64,000 nucleotides of DNA from Streptomyces olivochromogenes. GTDB lineage: Bacteria > Actinomycetota > Actinomycetes > Streptomycetales > Streptomycetaceae. The notes under the pieces were generated by a model. It saw only the letters and a program-made list of their open reading frames with translations, did not search any database and had not been told where the DNA came from. The translations under genes were made by a program, and so were the position numbers. Shown one piece after another: positions 48,278 through 56,989 of this stretch; position 1 is the stretch's first letter; the number at the start of each line of letters is the position of its first letter. Where the stretch lies: contig NZ_KQ948451.1 in NCBI RefSeq assembly GCF_001514115.1, forward strand, positions 479,308 to 543,307, in the 5' to 3' direction.

Positions 48278-48432
48278 AACCGAAGGCCGAGTCAAACCTC
48301 CGTAAAGCGCCTTGCTGAGGACCATGGTTGAGCAATCAGCTGTCCTCATCCGTGTTCCGGATTGGGGGGGGGAAACCCCCAAGGGCTCGGGATCGGGCGA
48401 CGCGCACGCAAACCGGAGGAAGGCAGGAAGGG

Positions 48433-48948
48433 ATGCTGCACAGAGGCCAAGAGAGCACGGACGGCACCGGCGGTGGGGAACTCACCGTCCCCATGGCGTG
48501 GTTGTACGCCGAGTACATCGCCGACGAGCTGCTGCGGACCGGCGACCTGATGCCGCCCACGTCCTTCGAGTTCCGCGCCGGGCGTGACGCCCTGGCGCTG
48601 ACGATCTTCCTCTCCGACACCGACGGCGAGCTCTCGGGCATCCGGGTCGTCTCGCAGTTGGAGACCTGGCTCTCGCTGACGGCGTACGACCAGCCGTGGC
48701 AGGACTGGGTGCGCGAGCACATGGCGCGGCGCGCGGCCGAGGCGGTCGAGTGCGGCGGCCCCGCCCCGGACCTGGAACTGGCGACGGCGGCCTGGCGCTG
48801 GCTGGAGGAGACCGAACTGCTCGCCCCGGACCTGGACGCCGTGCCCGGCGGCGGGCCGATCCCGGGCGAGGACGACGGTCCGAAGGTGTGGACACCGGCC
48901 TGGCGACTGGGTCTGCCCCTGGGGCATCTGGCGATCCATCTCTTCTGA
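48433..48948 (+). CDS. Unknown protein between sigma and anti-sigma genes
   Basis: A 171-residue soluble, acidic protein. I do not recognise the family. ATG 48433 is used (GGAAGG immediately upstream); a TTG at 48328 in the same frame would cross a run of nine G's and is unlikely. Visible features are an N-terminal Gly/Thr-rich stretch, MAWLYAEYIADELLRTGDLMPP, and SFEFRAGRDALALTIFLSD, then a helical region and a Gly/Pro loop. No signal peptide or membrane helix is present. Its position suggests a part in the sigma/anti-sigma system, but nothing in the sequence shows it. Confidence 0.7.
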   Translation: MLHRGQESTDGTGGGELTVPMAWLYAEYIADELLRTGDLMPPTSFEFRAGRDALALTIFLSDTDGELSGIRVVSQLETWLSLTAYDQPWQDWVREHMARRAAEAVECGGPAPDLELATAAWRWLEETELLAPDLDAVPGGGPIPGEDDGPKVWTPAWRLGLPLGHLAIHLF

Positions 48949-49032
48949 CCACCACGACATCGGGTGGACCGCCGGTAACCCCTGATCAGGGATCCGCACT
49001 CCGCCAAACAAGTTTTCCGCACAACTTTTTTC

Positions 49033-49056
49033 GGGCTCGCACCAATCCGCGAGCCC
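49033..49056. terminator. Hairpin between unknown and anti-sigma genes
   Basis: A perfect 8-bp stem (GGGCTCGC / GCGAGCCC) with an 8-base loop is preceded by a six-T run. The T-run is on the wrong side for a plus-strand intrinsic terminator, so the role is uncertain. Confidence 0.3.
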
Positions 49057-49186
49057 ACCCGCTCCGAATGTCTTGGTCTCGATTCCGAACGAGTCTTGAG
49101 TGATTCGACGGTCTGGTGCGTACCCGTGGGCAACAGCAACACCACTCCCACCCCCGCACCATCGCCACGAGGATTCGGTATTCGGT

Positions 49187-49843
49187 ATGAGGTCCCTGGA
49201 ACGGCATCGCGACGTCGGCGCCTACGCGCTCGGCGTGCTGGACGAGGCGGAGGCGTTCCGCTTTGAGGATCACCTCATGGAGTGCCCCCAGTGCGCGGCG
49301 CACGTGAGTGAGTTCAAGCCCGCCACGCGGCAGCTGATGCTGTACCGGCAGGCCACCCCGCGCTCCGTGCACCCCTTCGCCGCCCCCGGGCCGCGCCTGA
49401 TGGACAAACTCCTCAGTGAGGTGGCGACCCGGCACCGGGCCGGGCGCAGGCGCTGGTTGTACGCGGTGGCCGCCGCCGTGGTGCTCGCGGTGGGCGGTCC
49501 GTCGATCGCGATGGTCACGTCGCACGGTTCCGGGTCACAGACGGCCGCGGTCGCGTCGACGGACGCGCAGACCGGCGTGTGGGCCAAGGTCACCACCGCG
49601 GACCGCATCTGGGGCAGCCAGGTCGAGGTCGAGGTCAAGGACGCCGGGGGCCCGCGCCCCTGTCAGCTCGTCGCCATCGGCAAGGACGGTTCGCAGCAGA
49701 CGGTGACGAGTTGGATGGTGCCCGCGCACAACGGCGAGGCGACCACCCTGCAGGGCGGTGCCGCGCTCAAGTCCGACGAGATCAGCCGGTTCGAGGTGCG
49801 TACGACGGACGGCAAGCGCCTGGTGACCGTCACGCCCCACTGA
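49187..49843 (+). CDS. Membrane anti-sigma factor with zinc-binding (ZAS) domain
   Basis: A 218-residue protein. ATG 49187 places the ZAS domain (about 1-70) at the N-terminus with the H-x3-C-x2-C motif (HLMECPQC). One membrane helix (about 90-110) follows, and an external domain of about 105 residues has the RskA-like strand pattern (VWAKVTTADRIWGSQVEVEVKDAGG). It would hold the ECF sigma factor of 47738-48277 in the cytoplasm and release it on a surface signal. The ribosome binding site (GAGGA) is a little far (about 14 bases) from the ATG. Confidence 0.85.
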   Translation: MRSLERHRDVGAYALGVLDEAEAFRFEDHLMECPQCAAHVSEFKPATRQLMLYRQATPRSVHPFAAPGPRLMDKLLSEVATRHRAGRRRWLYAVAAAVVLAVGGPSIAMVTSHGSGSQTAAVASTDAQTGVWAKVTTADRIWGSQVEVEVKDAGGPRPCQLVAIGKDGSQQTVTSWMVPAHNGEATTLQGGAALKSDEISRFEVRTTDGKRLVTVTPH

Positions 49844-49870
49844 TCCCGGGCTGTCCCCGCTGCTGCCGGG

Positions 49871-50731
49871 CTACTTGAGCAGCCGGGACAACCGGCGGTC
49901 CGCGAGCGGCTTGCCTCCCGTCTGGCAGGTCGGGCAGTACTGCAGCGAGGAGTCGCTGAAGGAGACCTCGCGGATGGTGTCGCCGCACACCGGGCAGGGC
50001 TCGCCCGTTCTGCCGTGCACCCGCAGCCCGCTCTTCTTCTCCGCCTTGAGGCGCCCCGCGGCCAGACCGTGGGAGCGCTCCACGGCCTCGGTGAGCGTGG
50101 AGCGCAGCGCCTCGTAGAGACGGGTCGTCTCCTCGGGGGTCAGTGACGCGGCCAGCTTGAACGGGGACATCCTGGCGGCGTGCAGGATCTCGTCGCTGTA
50201 CGCGTTTCCCACGCCGGCGATCAGGCTCTGGTCCCGGAGCGCGCCCTTGAGTTGGCGGCGCTCACCCGCGAGCAGCCGGGCGAACCGTGCCTCGTCGAAG
50301 TCGGCGGCGAGCGGGTCGGGGCCGAGGCGGGCCACGCCGGGGATCTCCGCCGGGTCCCGGACGACGTACACCGCGAGTCGCTTCTGTGTGCCGGCCTCGG
50401 TGAGGTCGAAGCCCTCGCCGGTCTCCAGGGCGACACGCAGCGCGAGCGGGCCCTTGCCGGGGCGGGGCGGGCCGTCGGGCAGCGTGTCCTTCCAGTGCAG
50501 CCAGCCCGCGCGGGCCAGGTGGGTCACGAAGTGCAGTCCGTCGGCCTCGATGTCGAGGAACTTGCCGTGCCGGCGCACGGCGGTCACCTCGCGGCCCTCG
50601 AAGGCGGTGACCGGCGGGTCGTAGGTCTTCAGGACGCTGATGGCGACGGGCAGCACGCGCACGACCTCGCGGCCGACGAGATGGTCGGCCAGGAAGTCCT
50701 TGAGCGCTTCGACCTCTGGCAGTTCCGGCAT
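49871..50731 (-). CDS. Fpg/Nei-family DNA glycosylase
   Basis: A 286-residue enzyme. The N-terminus MPELPEVEAL gives the catalytic Pro (after Met removal) and Glu. The middle has SDEILHAARMSPFK. The H2TH region and the C-terminal zinc finger (CPVCGDTI and CPTCQTG) are complete, with an ending that lacks the usual glycosylase-type terminal Gln/Arg stretch. It excises oxidised bases and nicks abasic sites. The similarity places it in Fpg/Nei, but formamidopyrimidine versus endonuclease VIII specificity cannot be settled here. Confidence 0.9.
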   Translation of the reverse strand: MPELPEVEALKDFLADHLVGREVVRVLPVAISVLKTYDPPVTAFEGREVTAVRRHGKFLDIEADGLHFVTHLARAGWLHWKDTLPDGPPRPGKGPLALRVALETGEGFDLTEAGTQKRLAVYVVRDPAEIPGVARLGPDPLAADFDEARFARLLAGERRQLKGALRDQSLIAGVGNAYSDEILHAARMSPFKLAASLTPEETTRLYEALRSTLTEAVERSHGLAAGRLKAEKKSGLRVHGRTGEPCPVCGDTIREVSFSDSSLQYCPTCQTGGKPLADRRLSRLLK

Positions 50732-50818
50732 GGCTCCAGAGTGCCACCCCCCACCGACAACACCAGCCGAACCGCACACCTCCTGAGGCAACGGCGGCCG
50801 GTCTCCCGCGACACCCGG

Positions 50819-52894
50819 TCAGTCCCGTTCCGGGACCAGGAACTCGCACCACACGCACTTGCCGCCGCCGCGCGCCTCCACGCCCCAGACGTCGGCGAGG
50901 CGGTCGACCAGGAGGAGTCCGCGGCCGGAGACGCCGGACTCGCCCGCCTCGCGGCGGCGCGGCAGGGCGCTGGAGGCGTCCTCGACCTCCGCGCGCAGCC
51001 GGCGGCCCGGGCCGCTGAGGACCCGCAGGGTGACGATCGCGGCGCCTTCGGTGTGTATGAGGGCGTTGGTGATCAGCTCGTCGGCGACCAGTTCGACCTC
51101 GTCGGCGCGCTCTCCCCCGCCCCAGGCGCGGACCGCGGCACGGATCATGTGCCGGGCCTCGGTGAGCGCCTCGGGGTCGCCGGGCGCGACATGCTGCTGG
51201 AGCCGCCCGCCGGACTGCTGAGGCCCGGGGCCGCGGCGGCGCAGCGCCAGCAGGGCCACGTCGTCGTCGCCGCCGCGTTCCTCGGCCACGTCGATGAGCC
51301 GGTCGGCGAGGTCGCGTACGTCGTCCGGGCCCGAGCGGATCAGCTCCATGAGGGTGTGCATGCCCTCGTCGAGGTCGACGCCGGGCTGCTCGACCAGGCC
51401 GTCGGTGCACAGCACCAGGGTCTGCCCGGGGTCCAGTTCGACCGTGTCGACGGGGTATTCGAGGCGCCCGAACAAGGCGGACAGGCCGAGCGGCAGGCCC
51501 CCTGCGACGGACTGCCGGCGGCAGGTGCCGTCGTTCTGCCGGATCAGTGGGTCGATGTGGCCGGCCCGCACCAGCTGGACGACTCCGGTGGACAGATCGG
51601 CCTCCGCGTACAGGCAGGTCGCGAAGCGGTCGGTGTCGAGTTCGTGCAGGAAGACCGAGGCGCGGGCCATCACGGTGGCGGGGGTGTGCCCCTCGGCGGC
51701 GTAGGCCCGCAGCACGATCCGCAACTGGCCCATGACGGCGGCGGCGTGGGTGTCGTGGCCCTGGACGTCCCCGATGACGGCGCCGACGCGACCGCCGGGC
51801 AGCGGGATCACGTCGTACCAGTCGCCGCCGATGTCCCTGCCGAGGGAGGCGGAACGGTAGCGGACGGCGATGTCGGCGCCGGGCACGTTCGGTATGGAGC
51901 GCGGCAGCATGGCCTGCTGGAGGCCCTGCGCGAGGTCCTTCTCCTGCTCGTAGAACATGGCCCGCTGGAGGCTCTGGGCGATGCTGCTGCCGAGCGCGAC
52001 GAGGACGTTGCGCTCCTCCGACGAGAAGCCGCGCCGGTCGTTGTAGAGCAGTCCCATCGCGCCGATGGGCCGGGCCTGCGCGATGAGCGGCAGGTAGGCG
52101 GCCGAGGTGATCTTGAGGTCGGTGATGTGCGGCCACAGCAGCGGATACGAGTCGGCGAAGTCCTCGGGCGACTCGATGAAGCGCGGGCCGAGGGTGCGTA
52201 CGACCTCGCTCATCGGGTACTGCTCGTCGATGCGGGTGACCATGGTGCCGGGGACGAAGCTGCCCTCGGGGCCTTCGGCGACCAGCCGTATGCGTCCGGC
52301 CTCGACCAGACCCATCACCAGGCTCGTCGCGCCGAGGTGGGTGAGGCCGTGGGAGTCCTTGAGGACGTCGATGACGTCCTGGACCGTGCGGGCGTGGGCA
52401 AGGGCGGCCGTGGTGATCTGCACGACGTTCGTCTGCTGGCGCCGCGCCTCGTCCTGGGCCGCCTGCTCGCGGCGCGCCGCGCGCTCGCCGAGCTCCTGCG
52501 TGGCGTCGCGGACGATGCCGATGATCCGGCGCGGCCGGCCCGTCCCGTCCCGGCGGATGTAGCCCTGGGTGTGGGTCCAGCGCAGTGAGCCGTCGCGGCA
52601 GCGGATGCGGAAGTAGGCGCCGTAGTTCTCGCTGCCGTCCTTGAGGGCGTGCGAGACCAGCGTGTCGAGTCGGATCCCCTCGGTCGCGGGCACCCGCAGG
52701 GACAGGGTCTCGGGGCGACCGTCGTACTCCTCGGGACGCACATCGAAGACTTCGTGGGCCTGGGCGTCCATCTGCATGAGACCGGAGTCCAGGTCCCATT
52801 CGAAGCTGCCCATGCGGTTGAGCGCCAGGATCGGATCCGGGTGGGCGGGCCAGTCGTCCGGGAGTGACAGGGCGCTCGCTCCCCGATCAACCAT
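50819..52894 (-). CDS. PAS-GAF-SpoIIE phosphatase with histidine-kinase-like ATPase
   Basis: A 691-residue cytoplasmic regulator. ATG 52894 follows AGGTGG. The order is PAS (about 15-130), GAF (about 150-310), SpoIIE PP2C phosphatase (about 330-545: GGDWYDVIPL, VIGDVQGHD, GDDDVALL) and C-terminal HATPase_c (about 570-690: ELVADELITNALIHTEG, GRGLLLVDRLAD). Such proteins act on anti-anti-sigma factors and can bind them with their own ATPase domain, a partner-switching arrangement common in Streptomyces. No STAS or anti-sigma gene lies next to it, so its targets are elsewhere. Confidence 0.9.
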   Translation of the reverse strand: MVDRGASALSLPDDWPAHPDPILALNRMGSFEWDLDSGLMQMDAQAHEVFDVRPEEYDGRPETLSLRVPATEGIRLDTLVSHALKDGSENYGAYFRIRCRDGSLRWTHTQGYIRRDGTGRPRRIIGIVRDATQELGERAARREQAAQDEARRQQTNVVQITTAALAHARTVQDVIDVLKDSHGLTHLGATSLVMGLVEAGRIRLVAEGPEGSFVPGTMVTRIDEQYPMSEVVRTLGPRFIESPEDFADSYPLLWPHITDLKITSAAYLPLIAQARPIGAMGLLYNDRRGFSSEERNVLVALGSSIAQSLQRAMFYEQEKDLAQGLQQAMLPRSIPNVPGADIAVRYRSASLGRDIGGDWYDVIPLPGGRVGAVIGDVQGHDTHAAAVMGQLRIVLRAYAAEGHTPATVMARASVFLHELDTDRFATCLYAEADLSTGVVQLVRAGHIDPLIRQNDGTCRRQSVAGGLPLGLSALFGRLEYPVDTVELDPGQTLVLCTDGLVEQPGVDLDEGMHTLMELIRSGPDDVRDLADRLIDVAEERGGDDDVALLALRRRGPGPQQSGGRLQQHVAPGDPEALTEARHMIRAAVRAWGGGERADEVELVADELITNALIHTEGAAIVTLRVLSGPGRRLRAEVEDASSALPRRREAGESGVSGRGLLLVDRLADVWGVEARGGGKCVWCEFLVPERD

Positions 52895-52994
52895 GCGCCC
52901 ACCTTGCCAGCATTCGGCCGATTCTTCGACTTCTGGGGAGTCCGGATTCGGGTTCGGGCGAGTCCGGACTCGGGCTTCCCCGACCACTCGGCGC

Positions 52995-54197
52995 TCAGCC
53001 GTCGAAGACGTCCGTCGGGGCGTCGAAGACGGTGCCCGCATCGGGCGACTCGTCGGGGATCAGACCACCGCCGTCGGGCAGGTCGGGGATCTCCGGAACG
53101 GTGTCGGGGCCGATCTCGTCCTCCGAGGGGTCCAACGGGGCAAGGGGGTCCCGCGGGGCGACAGGGCCCCGCGGGGCGACAGGGTCCTGCGGGGCGGTCG
53201 TGGTGGGCGGGAGACAGTCCGACACCGCGGCCACCGGAGCCTCCGGCATGCCCGGGGTTCCCTCCGGGGTGACGGTCAGGGTGGGCGCCACACAGCCGGA
53301 CGGCGGCTCGTCCACGAAGGGGCCCGTCCGCGGGCTCTGCTCCGGGACCGTGCTCGGACTTGCACCGGGACTCGCACCGGGACTCGCGCCGGTACGACGC
53401 TCGGGGCTCGCGGCCGAGACCGGCGACCGCAGGACGACGTCCCGGTGACCGTCGTCCCCCACCCGCCGTTCGATCCACCTGTTGTCGACGATGTCGATGA
53501 TCGTGATGTTCCTGATCACGGTGGACGCCGGGGTCACGACGACAACGTTGCCAGGACGGAAACCGGACCAGGGCTGCCCCTGGGCCCCCGGGGTCGTCCT
53601 GGACACGACGGGCGGGTTCAGCGGGTTGCCGCCGGCGCAGCGCACACGCGGCACGCCCCGGTTGTCGACGAGGACCGCGGTGCCCCGCTGGAGCACCGAC
53701 TGGAAGCTGGTCGCCCGGCCGTCACGGAAGCCGTGGTCGGTGACCTGGGTGTCGGCACGCAGCACGACCGAGGTCAGACCGCGCAGAAAGCCCGGGACGG
53801 CGGCCTGCGGGACGCCCGCCGCCTGAGCGAAGGAGAGCGCCTTGCCGGGGTCCGAGGAGAGAAGGCCGATCTGCTTCTCGACGTCACAGCTGCCGACGGC
53901 CCGGGTGCCGCCGTAGAGGCCGGGCGTGGAGCCGGGGAAGGAGCGCACGCCCTGCGCGGCGGAGCCACGGTTCGCGGGTGTCGCCGGGTACGGCATTCGG
54001 GTGATGAACGGCGAGTCGGCGGCCGTGGACGCGGTGAACGGGTCGCGGCCGCCGCCGGCGACCGGTTGCAGGAGGATCTCACCGCCGTCGACCCCGGAGG
54101 CCGCACTCTCGCTGCCTCTGCCGCCACACCCGGCGACGAGGAGCGCCGCCCAGAGCGCACAGGCCATGACGAAGGCCCGGGTGGGTATGTGCACCAC
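52995..54197 (-). CDS. Surface lipoprotein, DUF6777-like
   Basis: A 400-residue lipoprotein. The start GTG 54197 is supported by AGGAG six bases upstream and leaves a signal peptide with the lipobox VAGC. Earlier in-frame starts exist inside a set of repeated ribosome binding sites. The folded part (about 40-280) has CDVEKQIGLLSSDPGKALSFAQAAGV, LRADTQVTDHGFRDG and VLVDNRGVPRVRCAGGNPL, which resembles DUF6777 proteins. The C-terminal third is Pro/Ala/Ser-rich with repeated 'VAPRDP'-like units. The function is unknown. It is divergent from the lipase-maturation-factor gene. Confidence 0.7.
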   Translation of the reverse strand: MVHIPTRAFVMACALWAALLVAGCGGRGSESAASGVDGGEILLQPVAGGGRDPFTASTAADSPFITRMPYPATPANRGSAAQGVRSFPGSTPGLYGGTRAVGSCDVEKQIGLLSSDPGKALSFAQAAGVPQAAVPGFLRGLTSVVLRADTQVTDHGFRDGRATSFQSVLQRGTAVLVDNRGVPRVRCAGGNPLNPPVVSRTTPGAQGQPWSGFRPGNVVVVTPASTVIRNITIIDIVDNRWIERRVGDDGHRDVVLRSPVSAASPERRTGASPGASPGASPSTVPEQSPRTGPFVDEPPSGCVAPTLTVTPEGTPGMPEAPVAAVSDCLPPTTTAPQDPVAPRGPVAPRDPLAPLDPSEDEIGPDTVPEIPDLPDGGGLIPDESPDAGTVFDAPTDVFDG

Positions 54198-54266
54198 GCT
54201 GTTCTCCTGTCGCACCACGTTCTCCCGTTGCACTGCTTCCTCCTGTTGCACCACGCCCTCCCGGTC
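54195..54266 (-). repeat. Four 18-bp repeats, each a ribosome binding site plus GTG
   Basis: Minus-strand units at 54249-54266, 54231-54248, 54213-54230 and 54195-54212 each have a purine-rich core (GGGAGG, AGGAGG, GGGAG, AGGAG) and end in GTG. All are in one open frame and would encode a VVRQENS-like repeat. Confidence 0.75.
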
Positions 54267-54374
54267 ACTCGGGGCGTTTCGTCCACTATTGTCTGCGTCG
54301 CCCAGTTGGCTCACGCAAGCGGAGACGGTCACCCAGCGTCACAATGGAAGACAAAGGGAAGAGGAGTGGCTCGC

Positions 54375-55796
54375 GTGGAGTGGTTCGTCGCCCCCGACTA
54401 CTGGCTGAGCCGGCTGGTCTTCCAGCGGGCCCTGGCCGTGGTGTACCTCGTCGCCTTCCTGGGCGCGGCGGTCCAGTTCCGTGCGCTGATCGGGGAGCGG
54501 GGGATGCTTCCGGTGCCGCGGTTCCTGGCGCGGGTCGCGTTCCGCGACGCACCGAGCGTGTTCCACCTGCGCTACTCGGACCGCTTCTTCGCGGCCTGGG
54601 CCTGGGCGGGCTGCGCGGTGTCGGTGGCGCTGATCGCCGGCCTGGACCAGCGGCTCCCGCTCTGGGGGGCCATGGTGCTGTGGCTGGTGCCCTGGGCGAT
54701 GTACCTGTCGATCGTCAATGTGGGCCAGACCTGGTACGCGTTCGGCTGGGAGTCCCTGCTCCTGGAGGTCGGTTTCCTCGCCGTGTTCCTCGGCAACGAC
54801 GAGGTGGCCCCGCCGGTCGTCGTCCTCTTCCTGCTGCGCTGGGTGCTGTTCCGCGTGGAGTTCGGCGCCGGGCTGATCAAGATGCGCGGGGACTCCTGCT
54901 GGCGGGAGCTGACCTGCCTCGACTACCACCACGAGACCCAGCCGATGCCGGGACCGCTGAGCTGGTTCTTCCACCACCTCCCCCGGCCCTTCCACCGGGT
55001 CGAGGTGGCGGCGAACCACTTCACCCAGCTCGTCGTGCCCGTCCTCCTGTTCACCCCACAGCCGATCGCGACGGCGGCGGCGTCGCTGATGGTCCTCACC
55101 CAGCTCTGGCTGGTCCTGTCCGGCAACTTCTCCTGGCTGAACTGGACCACCATCGTGCTGGCCCTCTCCGCGATCGAGTTCCCCGCCACTCACCCGCGTG
55201 TGGCAGGGCCGCCCCTCTGGTACGAGATCGTGGTCCTCGCGGTCGCCGCGGGCCTGCTGGCCCTCAGCTACCGCCCCGCCCGCAACCTGATCTCCCGGCG
55301 CCAGGTCATGAACCGCTCCTTCGACCCGCTGCACCTGGTCAACACCTACGGCGCGTTCGGCAGCGTCAGCCGGGTGCGCCACGAGGTGGTCGTCGAGGGC
55401 ACGGCGGATCCCGTGCCGCGGGAGGACTCGGAGTGGAAGGAGTACGAGTTCAAGGGCAAACCGGGCGATCCCCGCCACTGGCCGCGCCAGTACGCGCCGT
55501 ACCATCTGCGGCTCGACTGGCTGATGTGGTTCGCGGCGCTCTCCCCCGCGTACGCCGCCTCCTGGTTCACGGGCCTGGTCGAACGGCTCCTGGAGAACGA
55601 CCGGGACACGCTACGGCTGTTGCGCCGCTGCCCGTTCCCGGCGGACGCCCCGCCCCGGTACGTCCGCGCCCGCCTCTACCGCTACCGCTACACGACCTGG
55701 CCTGAGCTGCGGGAGACGGGCGCGTGCTGGCACCGGACGTATGTGCGCGAGTTCCTGCCGCCGATGCGGCTGGAGTGGGTGGATCAGAGCCGGTAG
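54375..55796 (+). CDS. Lipase maturation factor family membrane protein
   Basis: A 473-residue polytopic protein of the LMF1-like family. GTG 54375 is used (GAGGAG 8 bases upstream, giving MEWFVAPDYW); GTG 54366 in frame is an alternative. Conserved blocks are YWLSRLVFQRAL (about 8-19), FGAGLIKMRGDSCWRELTCLDYHHETQPMP split by a short gap (in pieces: RGDSCW, CLDYHHETQ), and FNRSFDPLHLVNTYGAFG-type sequence near residue 315. About eight membrane helices precede a soluble C-terminal domain. Animal LMF1 assists lipase folding; the bacterial role is unknown. The stop lies in a duplicated 20-bp sequence. Confidence 0.88.
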   Translation: MEWFVAPDYWLSRLVFQRALAVVYLVAFLGAAVQFRALIGERGMLPVPRFLARVAFRDAPSVFHLRYSDRFFAAWAWAGCAVSVALIAGLDQRLPLWGAMVLWLVPWAMYLSIVNVGQTWYAFGWESLLLEVGFLAVFLGNDEVAPPVVVLFLLRWVLFRVEFGAGLIKMRGDSCWRELTCLDYHHETQPMPGPLSWFFHHLPRPFHRVEVAANHFTQLVVPVLLFTPQPIATAAASLMVLTQLWLVLSGNFSWLNWTTIVLALSAIEFPATHPRVAGPPLWYEIVVLAVAAGLLALSYRPARNLISRRQVMNRSFDPLHLVNTYGAFGSVSRVRHEVVVEGTADPVPREDSEWKEYEFKGKPGDPRHWPRQYAPYHLRLDWLMWFAALSPAYAASWFTGLVERLLENDRDTLRLLRRCPFPADAPPRYVRARLYRYRYTTWPELRETGACWHRTYVREFLPPMRLEWVDQSR

Positions 55797-55852
55797 ATCG
55801 GACTCGGCGGATCGGACTCGGTGGATCGGGCCGGTGGATCAGAGCCGGTAGA
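55779..55852. repeat. Duplicated 20-bp sequence carrying both convergent stop codons
   Basis: GGTGGATCAGAGCCGGTAGA occurs at 55779-55798 and 55833-55852. The first copy contains the LMF stop (TAG, 55794-55796). The second contains the amidohydrolase stop (TCA read in reverse, 55839-55841). Between them are related GGATCGGACTCGG units. Confidence 0.75.
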
Positions 55853-56678
55853 CACGGGTGGCGGTGCCGCCGAAGACCTCGGCGCGTTCCTCCGCGCCAA
55901 GTGCCACGGTCAACTCCTCGGCCACCTCGACCACTTGGCCGTACGACGCCGCCAGCGTGCACACCGGCCAGTCGGAGCCGAACATCAGCCGGCCGGGTCC
56001 GAAGGCGTCCAGGACCGTGTCCGCGTAGGGGCGCAGCTCGTCGAGGGTCCACTTCGCGAGGTCCGCCTCGGTGACCATGCCGGAGAGTTTGCACACGGTG
56101 TTGGGGAGCGCGGCCAGCGCCCGGACGGCCGTCGCCCACGGTCGCAGCGCGCCCGTGGCGATCGGTGGCTTGCCCAAGTGGTCGAGGACGAAGGTGAGTC
56201 CGGGGTGGCCGGCGGCGGCCCGGACGCAGGCCGGCAGCTGGTGCGGCAGCACGACCAGGTCGTAGACGAGGCCCGCCTCGGCGACGGCGGCGAGCCCGTG
56301 CCGTACGTCCGCACGCAGCAGCCACTGCGGGTCGGGCTCGCCCTGTACCTGATGCCGGATGCCCTTGAGGTGGCGGCCGCCCGGCAGCTCCCGCAGCCGG
56401 GCCAGCTCGTCGGCGACGTCCGGCCGGGTCAGGTCGGTCCAGCCGACCACCCCCGCGATCAGCTCGCCCTGCGCCGCGAGGGCGAGGAACTCCGGGGTCT
56501 CCTCGGGCACGGTGATCGTCTGTACGAGGACCGTGCGGTCGACGCCGGCGGCCCGCGCCTGCGGAGCGAGGTCCGCCAGGCCGAAATCACGTCGCAGTGG
56601 CTGGAGTTGGGGCCCGGTGATCCAGTCCTGGTCGCGGACCGAGAGGTCCCACACGTGGTGGTGCGCGTCCACCCTCAC
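55839..56678 (-). CDS. Amidohydrolase-2 family lactonase, probable L-fuconolactonase
   Basis: A 279-residue TIM-barrel hydrolase. GTG 56678 overlaps the mutarotase stop (GTGA) and gives VRVDAHHHVWD, the HxH metal motif (residues about 5-11). Later signatures are GVVGWTDL, LKGIRHQVQGEPDPQWLL, FVLDHLGKPPI and LMFGSDWPVC. This is the L-fuconolactonase/L-rhamnono-lactonase pattern of COG3618. It would open the lactone made from L-fucose by the dehydrogenase two genes upstream, giving L-fuconate for the dehydratase. It is the last gene of the operon. Confidence 0.88.
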   Translation of the reverse strand: MRVDAHHHVWDLSVRDQDWITGPQLQPLRRDFGLADLAPQARAAGVDRTVLVQTITVPEETPEFLALAAQGELIAGVVGWTDLTRPDVADELARLRELPGGRHLKGIRHQVQGEPDPQWLLRADVRHGLAAVAEAGLVYDLVVLPHQLPACVRAAAGHPGLTFVLDHLGKPPIATGALRPWATAVRALAALPNTVCKLSGMVTEADLAKWTLDELRPYADTVLDAFGPGRLMFGSDWPVCTLAASYGQVVEVAEELTVALGAEERAEVFGGTATRVYRL

Positions 56679-56989
56679 GGCAGCTCCCACACGACGGGCA
56701 GCCCCGCCTGCGCGCCCTCGCCCGAGTAGTCGTGGACGATGTCGAGGAGTTCGGCCATGCGCGCCTGCCAGGCGATGTTGACCGGCAGCTTCTCCAGTTC
56801 GGCGAGCAGGTGCCCGTAGTCCTCGCACTCCAGGACATGGAAGAGGTCGGTGCCGCTGCGCCAGATCGTCCAGGAGGTGGCTCCGGCGGCGCGGATGGCC
56901 GTGGTGAGCTCTTCGGGGACCTCGCGGTGGGCGGCCTCGTACGCGGCGACGCGGTCCGCGCGGACCTTGGTGTGCAGGGCGACTCTCAT
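56675..56989 (-). CDS. rhaM: L-rhamnose/L-fucose mutarotase (DUF718 type)
   Basis: A 104-residue dimeric ferredoxin-fold enzyme that interconverts alpha and beta anomers of a 6-deoxyhexose. It matches RhaM in length and in WTIWRSGTDLFHVLECEDY and WQARMAELLDIVHDYSG. Start and stop overlap both neighbours (ATGA, GTGA). In this operon, with a fuconate dehydratase, L-fucose is a likelier substrate than L-rhamnose; the family name is kept. Confidence 0.88.
   Translation of the reverse strand: MRVALHTKVRADRVAAYEAAHREVPEELTTAIRAAGATSWTIWRSGTDLFHVLECEDYGHLLAELEKLPVNIAWQARMAELLDIVHDYSGEGAQAGLPVVWELP

Noticed and set aside
48364..48372. Nine-G tract as a phase-variation switch of the unknown gene
   Set aside because: The supported ATG (48433) lies downstream of the tract, so length changes would not shift its frame.
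50070..50083. TGGGAGCGCTCCAC, a 12 of 14 match to the CebR box
   Set aside because: It lies inside the coding sequence of the Fpg/Nei gene, far from any start, and is likely chance.
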